Source: JAAAOZ01 sp964496595 (GTDB taxonomy: Bacteria > Chloroflexota > Anaerolineae > B4-G1 > SLSP01). From it: 6,194 nt of DNA. The stretch covers positions 1 through 6,194 of the forward strand of contig CAZCAI010000219.1 in assembly GCA_964496595.1 (NCBI GenBank). The letters run 5' to 3'. This document shows, piece after piece, positions 1 through 4,891 of this stretch (the stretch's first letter is position 1; the number at the start of each line of letters is the position of its first letter). Below the pieces are notes generated by a model that worked only from the letters and a program-made list of their open reading frames with translations, did no database searches and was not told the DNA's origin. The position numbers and the translations under genes are program-made.

Positions 1-2
1 TG

Positions 3-200
3 ACGCGGGAAAAGCCCGAGTATAAGTGGCGCGATATTTGCGGGCTTTACACTTATCCGATGTTAGGTGAGGATGCGCAAGCATGGGTGACGCGCACCCG
101 GCGCGAGTGGGAGGATCGGGAAGCTCAATGGAGTGAAGGGGAAGGCGGCCATCGCTGTTCCTCTCCTTCCCGAAAAACAGCGCATCGTTGCGCACCTTGA
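3..200 (+). CDS. Partial 3' end of an unidentified coding region
   Basis: This is an open frame entering from the left edge and ending at TGA 198-200. The first 45 or so codons look like real protein: they read as a hydrophilic, Trp/Tyr-rich sequence (for example YKWRDICGLYTYPMLGEDAQ, about residues 7-26) ending in a charged helix-like stretch. After about position 138 the translation loses protein character (Ser/Arg/His/Cys-rich), while frame 1 takes on a recognisable motif, so a frameshift or deletion junction near 138-150 is likely. I do not recognise the family. It could be the tail of a restriction-modification subunit, given the HsdS-like remnant right after it, but that is inference from position only. 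Confidence 0.35.
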   Translation, partial: TREKPEYKWRDICGLYTYPMLGEDAQAWVTRTRREWEDREAQWSEGEGGHRCSSPSRKTAHRCAP

Positions 201-294
201 CGCACTGCGCCCGCGAGCTTGGGTCAAGCTTTTCAAAAGAAGCTGTAGGTCCATTCCCATCAACTGGGAAAACCTAAGAATTTTCATCACCTGA
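139..294 (+). pseudogene. Remnant resembling the C-terminal part of a type I restriction specificity subunit (HsdS-like)
   Basis: In frame 1, positions 139-294 encode about 51 residues ending at TGA 292-294. Residues 7-23 read VPLLPEKQRIVAHLDAL, which closely resembles the conserved HsdS segment of the type 'P(L)PLxEQxRIVAxLdxL' that leads into the conserved coiled-coil spacer. HsdS determines the DNA target of type I restriction-modification enzymes. Here only a fragment is present: an in-frame stop lies upstream at 88-90, no start or target-recognition domain is visible, and after the motif the expected long helix is replaced by unrelated sequence. It is therefore a broken remnant, possibly joined by deletion or frameshift to the frame-3 coding stretch before it. 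The match is short, so the assignment is tentative. Confidence 0.4.
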
Positions 295-338
295 CGGGGT
301 ATGCCAGAGCTATCTTCTCAAGCGTGCCCCGTCATTTT
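292..338 (+). terminator. Candidate rho-independent terminator of the upstream remnant
   Basis: Arms 292-304 and 322-334 form a 13-bp stem containing two G-T pairs (core TGACGGGG / CCCCGTCA), with a 17-nt loop, followed directly by TTTT (335-338). The stem begins at the stop codon of the remnant ending at 294, the position expected for an intrinsic terminator. The T-tract is short, so efficiency is uncertain. Confidence 0.45.
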
Positions 339-339
339 G

Positions 340-358
340 GTGGGCGCTCCGCGCCCAC
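340..358. repeat. Perfect GC-rich hairpin
   Basis: GTGGGCGC (340-347) and GCGCCCAC (351-358) are exact inverted repeats separated by TCC. The stem-loop directly follows the terminator-like hairpin and sits about 40 bp before the next gene. It lacks a T-tract, so it is not a classical terminator by itself. It may reinforce the first hairpin or be a dispersed palindromic element. Confidence 0.5.
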
Positions 359-399
359 GAATCAATTGCAAACTATCCGACTACCTGACTAAGGACTAA

Positions 400-804
400 G
401 TGATTATCTTGCAAGCCTACCTCGCGATCAAATACCATCCCGATCACCGGAATCGCCCGCTCATCGAGGCGATCTCGGCGGCGCTGGCGCAGTGTGGCTA
501 CGAGACTATCTGCATCGCCCGCGATGTGGAGCAGTGGGGCGCGGTGCATCTCTCGCCGGAGGCGCTGATGCGCGCGTCGTTCGCGGCGCTGGCGGCCAGC
601 GATCTCCTGGTTGTGGAGCTTTCGGAGAAGGGCGTGGGCATCGGCATCGAGGCGGGATATGCGCACGCCAAGGGCATCCCCATCGTCACCATCGCCCGGC
701 GCGGCGCGGACATCTCCACCACGCTGCGCGGCATCTCCCGGCGCGTCCAGTGGTACGATCCCGACGACGTGGCTGCGTTGGTCGATCTCTTGGCGGTAAT
801 TTAG
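400..804 (+). CDS. Nucleoside 2-deoxyribosyltransferase-like protein
   Basis: A 134-residue soluble protein with the Rossmann-like fold pattern of the nucleoside 2-deoxyribosyltransferase family, which transfers a deoxyribosyl group between bases or hydrolyses the N-glycosidic bond. The signature is at residues 67-94: the strand SDLLVVELSEKG, then GIGIEAGYAHAKGIPIV. Glu84 in GIEAGYA occupies the place of the family's catalytic glutamate, and AYLAIKYH (6-13) is the N-terminal strand and substrate loop. Length is near the small end for the family. The start is GTG 400, immediately after an in-frame TAA (397-399), with AAGGA at 391-395. No partner gene is adjacent: the next operon has its own leader, so this gene is probably monocistronic. 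Biochemical substrate is unknown; nucleotide salvage or housecleaning is the usual role, but related folds (TIR, SLOG) act in nucleotide signalling. Confidence 0.8.
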   Translation: MIILQAYLAIKYHPDHRNRPLIEAISAALAQCGYETICIARDVEQWGAVHLSPEALMRASFAALAASDLLVVELSEKGVGIGIEAGYAHAKGIPIVTIARRGADISTTLRGISRRVQWYDPDDVAALVDLLAVI

Positions 805-805
805 A

Positions 806-944
806 TCCCCCACAGGTCGTAAGGCTCGATTCCCCCACCTCTTCGGGCCGTGATCCAATCTCTAACCTCCCTTTTCCACTATCAAACTTTCCCCACACAA
901 AGTATCAAGCTTTCCCCACAGACAACCCAGCGCGTTTCCCCCAT
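806..944. repeat. Five TCCCCA-type elements in the intergenic region before cheW
   Basis: TCCCCCAC at 806-813 and 831-838, TCCCCAC at 890-896 and 913-919, and TCCCCCAT at 937-944 all lie on the same strand. Aligned on the A after the C-run, the spacings are 25, 58, 23 and 25 bp. Two copies belong to a longer direct repeat, TATCAARCTTTCCCCACASA (880-899 and 903-922, differing at two positions). The last two copies flank or overlap the candidate promoter. They could be binding sites for a transcription factor, though this is inference; low-complexity pyrimidine drift is the alternative. Confidence 0.45.
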
Positions 945-947
945 AAT
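919..947 (+). promoter_or_regulatory. Candidate sigma70-like promoter for the chemosensory operon
   Basis: CAGACA (919-924, four of six matches to TTGACA) and CATAAT (942-947, five of six to TATAAT) are separated by 17 bp. Transcription would begin near 953-956, just at the leader hairpin and about 65 bp before the cheW start. No FliA-like flagellar promoter was seen. Confidence 0.4.
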
Positions 948-950
948 AGA

Positions 951-980
951 GGCGGCGATGTCGAAAAAAACATCGTCGCT
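951..980 (+). promoter_or_regulatory. Stem-loop in the cheW leader
   Basis: Arms 952-961 (GCGGCGATGT) and 970-979 (ACATCGTCGC) pair over 10 bp with one G-T pair, enclosing an 8-nt A-rich loop CGAAAAAA; 951/980 can add a further G-T pair. It would sit at the very 5' end of the mRNA if the candidate promoter is used, so it could stabilise the transcript or bind a regulator. A T-run (987-990) follows only after seven bases, so a terminator is less likely. Confidence 0.45.
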
Positions 981-1003
981 GTAGCTGTTTTGAAGCATCG
1001 AAT

Positions 1004-1010
1004 GGGGGGA
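1004..1010 (+). promoter_or_regulatory. Ribosome binding site deciding the cheW start
   Basis: GGGGGGA ends one base before ATG 1012 but seven bases before the in-frame ATG 1018. The spacing favours initiation at 1018. Confidence 0.55.
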
Positions 1011-1017
1011 AATGCTT

Positions 1018-1587
1018 ATGGACGTCATATCGGCGGACCGCACAGCCACAGAGCTATCGCACTCGGATAATGGTGGGGATATGGTCATCTCCTTTCGGCT
1101 GCACGAGCGCACCTACGCGCTGCCCCTGACCTCGGTGGTGCAGGTCGTTCCCATGGTGCAGATCACCCAATTGCCGCGCGTCCATCCGGCCGTGGCGGGC
1201 ATCATCAACTATCGCGGGGCCGCCGTGCCCATCGTCAACCTGCGCCGCTACTTGCAGTTGCCGGAACAGGCGCCGGGCCTGCACACGCCCATCCTCTTGA
1301 TCACCATCGAAGGGCGCGTCATCGGCTTGATCGTCGATGAGGTCATCGACGTGATGCACTTCGCAGCGGACGACATCGCGCAACTCTCCGATATTATGCC
1401 GGAGGGGCTGGGTGAGGCGCCGATTTTGCGCGGGCTGGCGCACACTGAGACCGGCGCGATGTTGATGTTGGACGTGGGTAAGCTCTTCTCCGCCAATCAC
1501 GGCGGCAATGGGCTGGGCGCTGCGCTCGAACGGGTGGAAGCGACCGCCGTCGCGCCGGAGCCGGAGCGCGAGGAGGTCGCGGCATGA
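1018..1587 (+). CDS. cheW: CheW chemotaxis coupling protein
   Basis: A 189-residue cytoplasmic adaptor that links chemoreceptors to the CheA kinase. After a 20-residue polar leader, the CheW fold runs from about residue 22 to 158: VISFRLHERTYALPL (strand 1), ITQLPRVHPAVAGIINYRG (49-67, the family P-x-V-x-G-x-x-N-x-R-G motif), AVPIVNLRRYL (the P-V-x-x-L-R element), GLIVDEVIDV (103-112) and a final strand MLMLDVGKLF. An Ala/Glu-rich tail of about 30 residues follows. The start at ATG 1018 is preferred to ATG 1012 because of Shine-Dalgarno spacing. The stop overlaps the next gene's start (ATGA), implying translational coupling with cheR. It is the first gene of the operon, behind a candidate promoter. 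A second, divergent CheW lies downstream. Confidence 0.93.
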   Translation: MDVISADRTATELSHSDNGGDMVISFRLHERTYALPLTSVVQVVPMVQITQLPRVHPAVAGIINYRGAAVPIVNLRRYLQLPEQAPGLHTPILLITIEGRVIGLIVDEVIDVMHFAADDIAQLSDIMPEGLGEAPILRGLAHTETGAMLMLDVGKLFSANHGGNGLGAALERVEATAVAPEPEREEVAA

Positions 1588-2846
1588 GCCTCCAGCCCCA
1601 CGACGAGAAGACAATCCCCACCTTGGGCTACGGCGATTATCTGCGCTTTAGCCGCCTGGTGCACGAGCGCTACGGCCTCAACTTCCCGGAGAAGCGCCGC
1701 ACGGATCTGGAGCAGGGCGTGCGCCAGGCCTTCGCCGCCTCCACGTGCGAGGATCTGGAGGCGTACTATCGCCTGCTCTTAGATCCCGATCACGGGACCG
1801 TGCATCTCCAGCGACTGGTCAACGCGCTCACGATTGGCGAGAGTCACTTTTTCCGCAACCGGGGGCAATTCGATGCGCTTCTGCATCACGTCTTGCCGGA
1901 GATCATCGAACGCCGGCGCGCGCTGCGCACCTTGCGCATCTGGAGCGCCGGATGCGCGGGCGGCCAGGAGCCATACTCCATCGCTATCCTGCTGCGCGAA
2001 CTGCTGCCCGATATAGATAATTGGGCGATCACGATCCTGGCGACCGACGTCAACACCAAGGCGTTGGACCTCGCGCGCAAGGGCCTGTACAGCGAGTGGG
2101 CCTTCCGCGAGGATCGCGCCAGGCAGTGGCGCTACCGCTACTTCCAGCAGATCGGCAAGCGCTACCAGATCCACTCCGATATTCGGCAGATGGTCACCTT
2201 CGAGCAGCTTAACCTGGCGGAGGATCATTACCCCTCGTTTCAGACGAACACGACCTTTATGGATTTGATCCTCTGTCGCAACGTGACGATTTATTTTGCG
2301 CCCTCGATGACGCGCCAGGTGGTGGATCACTTCTACGAGGCGTTGGTCGATGGCGGATGGTTGGTCGTCGGGCACTCGGAGCACTCGTGGACGACCTACC
2401 GGCGCTTCCAGGCGCGCAGTTACCCCAACGCGATTCTGTATCAGCGCACGGGCAATCCGACGGTGCTGCCGGAGGATTGGGATTGGTTGCCGCCGACGTC
2501 AGCCGCTTCTGGCGCGCCCTCGCTGCGCGTGCCCGAGACGCTGCCGGATGATGATACCCCGCCGCCGGAGATGCTGGCCGTCGAGGATAAAGAAGAGGAT
2601 GCGGCCCCTGAACCGCCGATCAATGAATTCCTGACCAAGTCCGAGGAGTTGTTGGAGTACGGCCATTCCGCCGAGGCGCGTGATCTGCTGCTGAAGGTTG
2701 TCGAGCATTCCCCGAAACACACCGGCGCGTGCGCGCTGTTGTGCAAGGCGTATGCCAATCTCGGCCGCTGGGATGAGGCGGAGCGCTGGTGCGGCGCGGC
2801 CATCCAGACGAACAACGTCCTGATCGAGCCGTATTACACGCTCGCG
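1584..2846 (+). CDS. cheR: CheR receptor methyltransferase with C-terminal TPR domain (3' end lost in assembly gap)
   Basis: This enzyme uses S-adenosylmethionine to methylate glutamates of chemoreceptors. The visible 421 residues contain the all-alpha N-terminal domain (about 15-75), the TIGESHFFR motif (83-91), SAM motif I SAGCAGGQEPYS (121-132), the LATDVNTKALDLARKGLYS segment (152-170), the beta subdomain, and LILCRNVTIYF (228-238), all conserved in CheR. A Pro/Glu-rich acidic linker (about 291-346) leads to tetratricopeptide-like helices (about 347-414, e.g. AEARDLLLKVVEHSPKHTGA and LGRWDEAERW). TPR-bearing CheR proteins such as WspC and FrzF are known from alternative chemosensory pathways. 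AGGAGG at 1571-1576 is spaced seven bases from ATG 1584, which overlaps the cheW stop by four bases. The stop codon is in the gap: sequence to the right of the N-run is intergenic repeat, so any apparent read-through there is not protein. Confidence 0.93.
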
Positions 2847-2946
2847 NNNNNNNNNNNNNNNNNNNNNNNNNNNNNNNNNNNNNNNNNNNNNNNNNNNNNN
2901 NNNNNNNNNNNNNNNNNNNNNNNNNNNNNNNNNNNNNNNNNNNNNN
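2847..2946. other. Assembly gap (100 N)
   Basis: Exactly 100 N, the conventional placeholder for a scaffold join of unknown length. The left flank is cheR TPR coding sequence and the right flank is heptad repeat also found at 4732-4868, so the assembler probably broke on the repeat. The missing DNA contains at least the 3' end of cheR and part of the repeat, and could contain additional sequence. Confidence 0.95.
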
Positions 2947-3033
2947 GAATTGCGAATGATGAATTGCGAATGACATCTAAATTCCAAATTCATAATTCGC
3001 AATTCTAAATTCGCAATTCGCAATTCTAAATTT
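2947..3033. repeat. Heptad-repeat hairpin upstream of the second cheW
   Basis: AT-rich DNA built from the 7-bp units GAATTGC / GAATGAT on the left (2947-2971) and their complements GCAATTC / TAAATTC on the right (2995-3033). The left 25 bp can pair with 2995-3019 with about three mismatches around a 23-nt loop. The left block is identical to 4774-4798 in the other copy. The repeat ends one base before the Shine-Dalgarno of the following gene. It is probably truncated on its left by the assembly gap. It encodes nothing recognisable. Confidence 0.85.
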
Positions 3034-3045
3034 CAGGAGACACCT

Positions 3046-3711
3046 ATGAACAATCGATTCTTCGAGAGGATAAATACTTCGGGTAATGGCAGCGAGGAAG
3101 GGATGGTCGAGGTCAGCGAGGATGTGCTGCGCGAAATTTGGGCGCGGCGCGCGGCCCAGCTTGCGGAAGCTCCCTCCGACGAGGACGCCGGCGAGCAGTT
3201 GGATCTGGTCATCGTGCAGTTGGGCGCCGAACTCTACGGGCTGGAAGCGGCCTACGTCTTTCGCATCCGGCCGGCGGAGCAGATCACGCGGGTACCGAGG
3301 GCACCGGATTGGATCGCGGGCGTCGCCAATGATCGCGGCAACATCCTCTCCGTCTTCGATCTCCGGCGCTTCTTGGGCTTGGATCAGGTCAATGGCGGGG
3401 GCGGGGAGACCGCCTCGCCCTATCTGGTCGTCGTCGAGGCGGCGGAGATGGAACTGGCGCTGCTGGCCGACGCGGTCTTGAATGTCATCGCTCTGCCGCT
3501 GAATGTCTTAGAAGCGGCGCCGGAGATGATGCACGGCATCCCGCAGGAGTACATCAAAGGCGTCGTGCATCAGACGTTCGAGTGGCGCGTCTCGGAGAGT
3601 ATTGAATCCCCTGATTCGGGCAATGGGCGTGAGGTCGACGCCCTCACGGTGTTGGATCTGCCCGCACTGCTCTCCGATGAGGCGTTAGTCGTGCGCGAAG
3701 AGATGGCGTAG
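3046..3711 (+). CDS. cheW: Second CheW-type coupling protein with N-terminal extension
   Basis: A 221-residue CheW-domain protein. Residues 1-50 form an acidic extension that includes a predicted helix VSEDVLREIWARRAAQLAE (23-41), an 'RAxxLA' segment seen before the CheW domain in some multi-CheW systems. The CheW fold spans about 52-208: LDLVIVQLGAELYGLEAAYV, ITRVPRAPDWIAGVANDRGN (80-99, with NDRG in place of the usual N-x-R-G), ILSVFDLRRFLGL, YLVVVEAAEMELALLADAV, and the closing strand VDALTVLDLPALL. The start is ATG 3046 with AGGAGA at 3035-3040. The next gene begins 29 bp after its stop. It likely couples a receptor to CheA, like WspD, which also follows cheR/TPR. It differs strongly from the first CheW, so the two probably make different contacts. 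Confidence 0.9.
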   Translation: MNNRFFERINTSGNGSEEGMVEVSEDVLREIWARRAAQLAEAPSDEDAGEQLDLVIVQLGAELYGLEAAYVFRIRPAEQITRVPRAPDWIAGVANDRGNILSVFDLRRFLGLDQVNGGGGETASPYLVVVEAAEMELALLADAVLNVIALPLNVLEAAPEMMHGIPQEYIKGVVHQTFEWRVSESIESPDSGNGREVDALTVLDLPALLSDEALVVREEMA

Positions 3712-3738
3712 CAAGGGCAAGGGGCAGGAGGCAAGGAG
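3712..3738 (+). repeat. Degenerate purine-rich heptads carrying the ribosome binding site
   Basis: Immediately after the CheW stop the sequence reads as CAAGGG, CAAGGGG, CAGGAGG, CAAGGAG: one hexamer and three heptamers of type CARGGRG. Each unit contains a Shine-Dalgarno-like core. The last core ends two bases before ATG 3741, while the AGGAG at 3726-3730 has a more usual ten-base spacing. Confidence 0.6.
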
Positions 3739-3740
3739 TA

Positions 3741-4730
3741 ATGGCGTTCACCTACTTTTTTCGAGATCGACATACGTTAGACTTGATCGCCGAGCACGTA
3801 ATCCCGACGTTGAAGCGGCATACGTACATCAATATCTGGGATGCGGGGTGTGCGTCGGGGCCGGAGCCTTATTCGTTGGCGATGCTGCTGCGGGAGAATA
3901 TGGGGCGGTTTCTCTTTCGGAATGTGCGCATCTACGCTACCGATCTCGAAGCGAAGTTTGGCGAGGTTATTCATCAGGGTATCTATCCGGAAAGTCGCGT
4001 CAAGCGCATCCCGCCGGCCTATCTGGCGAAGTACTTCACGCCGCTGCCGGCCTCGAATGGTTCATCGAATGGCGACGAGCCGAATTACCAGATCAGCCGG
4101 GAGATGCGCAACGCCATTCGGTTCCGGCATCTAGATCTGTTGGCGGATAAGCCGCCGCGCGAGGGATTTGGCTTGATCATCTGCAAGAATGTGTTGTTGC
4201 ACCTGCCGCCCGCCCGGCGCATCGATGTGCTGGAGACCTTCTACCACGCGCTGAGCGATGACGGCTACCTGGTCACCGAGCAGACCCAAAAATTGCCCTC
4301 GGAGGTCAAGCCATTGTTCAATCGCGTGACCAGCTCCGGCCAGGTGTTTCGCAAGTCCGCGCCGGCGGCGTCGACCTCAGCTGCTCCGCTCAAGGTGCGC
4401 CGGCCCGGCAAGCAAGAGGCAGGAGAAGTGACCGTGGCGTTCGACGCGGCATTCTCCAGCGTCTCCGACTACGTCTGGGTCAATATCGAAATGGGCGGGG
4501 AGCGCGTGGGCAAAGCCCGCGTCGCGATCCAGGGGAGACGATTGACGATCTACTCCATTTCGATCTTCCCGGCGTTTCAGCGCCAGGGCTACGCCCGGCA
4601 GACGGTGCATCTCTTTCAGGCCCAGTACGATGAAATCGTCGCCGACCGCGTGCGGTATCAGGCGCGCCCCTTCTGGCAGGAGATGGGATTTTACGAAGAC
4701 ATGGATCGAAATTATGTGTGGAAGGCATGA
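3741..4730 (+). CDS. Short CheR-type methyltransferase fused to a C-terminal GNAT-like domain
   Basis: A 329-residue protein. It begins directly at the CheR motif MAFTYFFRD (1-9), so the usual N-terminal helical domain of about 80 residues is absent. The SAM-dependent core follows: IWDAGCASGPEPYSLAMLL (32-50), IYATDLEAKFGEVIHQGIYP (64-83), a beta-subdomain region (about 90-130) and LIICKNVLLHLP (145-156; CKNV replaces CRNV). After a linker (about 205-228) comes a second domain, about 229-329, with the GNAT acetyl-CoA-binding pattern Q-x-x-G-x-A in FQRQGYARQTV (279-289) and the terminal RPFWQEMGFYED (309-320), typical of GNAT enzymes. The start cannot move upstream because the preceding cheW occupies that DNA. 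The methyltransferase half presumably acts on receptors; whether the GNAT half acetylates a chemosensory protein, or anything at all, is unknown. Confidence 0.85.
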   Translation: MAFTYFFRDRHTLDLIAEHVIPTLKRHTYINIWDAGCASGPEPYSLAMLLRENMGRFLFRNVRIYATDLEAKFGEVIHQGIYPESRVKRIPPAYLAKYFTPLPASNGSSNGDEPNYQISREMRNAIRFRHLDLLADKPPREGFGLIICKNVLLHLPPARRIDVLETFYHALSDDGYLVTEQTQKLPSEVKPLFNRVTSSGQVFRKSAPAASTSAAPLKVRRPGKQEAGEVTVAFDAAFSSVSDYVWVNIEMGGERVGKARVAIQGRRLTIYSISIFPAFQRQGYARQTVHLFQAQYDEIVADRVRYQARPFWQEMGFYEDMDRNYVWKA

Positions 4731-4731
4731 C

Positions 4732-4868
4732 GAATTCAGAATCGCGAATTGTGAATGATGAATTGCGAATTGCGAATTGCGAATGATGAATTGCGAATTT
4801 GGAATGTTATTCGCAATTCATTATTCTAAATTCGCAATTCTAAATTCGCAATTCTAAATTCTAAATTC
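4732..4868. repeat. Long heptad-repeat inverted repeat upstream of the receptor gene
   Basis: GAATTGC units at 4760-4780 and 4788-4794 (with GAATGAT at 4781-4787) form the left arm. The right arm has GCAATTC and TAAATTC units, ending in TAAATTC-GCAATTC-TAAATTC-GCAATTC-TAAATTC-TAAATTC (4827-4868). Positions 4781-4798 pair with 4809-4826 over 18 bp with a single G-T pair around a 10-nt loop; the stem extends outward to about 4760/4847 with GC-versus-TA mismatches. It fills nearly all of the 161-bp space between the two genes and stops 12 bp before the AGGAGG of the receptor gene. It shares a 25-bp identical block with the repeat at 2947-2971. Non-coding. Confidence 0.9.
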
Positions 4869-4891
4869 CTAAAATGTAACAGGAGGTTGTA

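Noticed and set aside
11..56. Interleaved inverted repeats (11-18 with 41-48; 22-28 with 50-56) in a pseudoknot-like order
   Set aside because: The second connecting loop is a single base, which would be strained across an 8-bp stem, and the stretch overlaps likely coding sequence; probably coincidental.
373..858. Minus-strand frame and an alternative plus-strand frame (492-1070) over the deoxyribosyltransferase gene
   Set aside because: Both products are Arg/Gly/His-rich shadows, while the 400-804 frame carries a clear family motif.
805..1017. FliA (sigma28) flagellar-type promoter upstream of cheW
   Set aside because: No TAAA-N15-GCCGATAA-like pair was found; only the sigma70-like pair is supportable.
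1012..1017. ATG 1012 as the cheW start
   Set aside because: It lies one base after the G-rich Shine-Dalgarno, too close for initiation; ATG 1018 has seven-base spacing.
1054..1614. Minus-strand open frame opposite cheW
   Set aside because: It mirrors the CheW coding frame; the product is Arg/His/Gln-rich low-complexity without known motifs.
1779..2384. Long minus-strand open frame opposite cheR
   Set aside because: It is antisense to the conserved methyltransferase core, has no recognisable domain, and is explained by GC-rich codon bias.
2947..3008. Apparent continuation of cheR after the N-run to a stop at 3008
   Set aside because: The frame through 100 N is arbitrary, and the translated tail is heptad repeat DNA, not TPR protein.
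4732..4868. CRISPR array or transposon end
   Set aside because: The units are 7 bp without unique spacers, and there is no transposase or target-site duplication visible.
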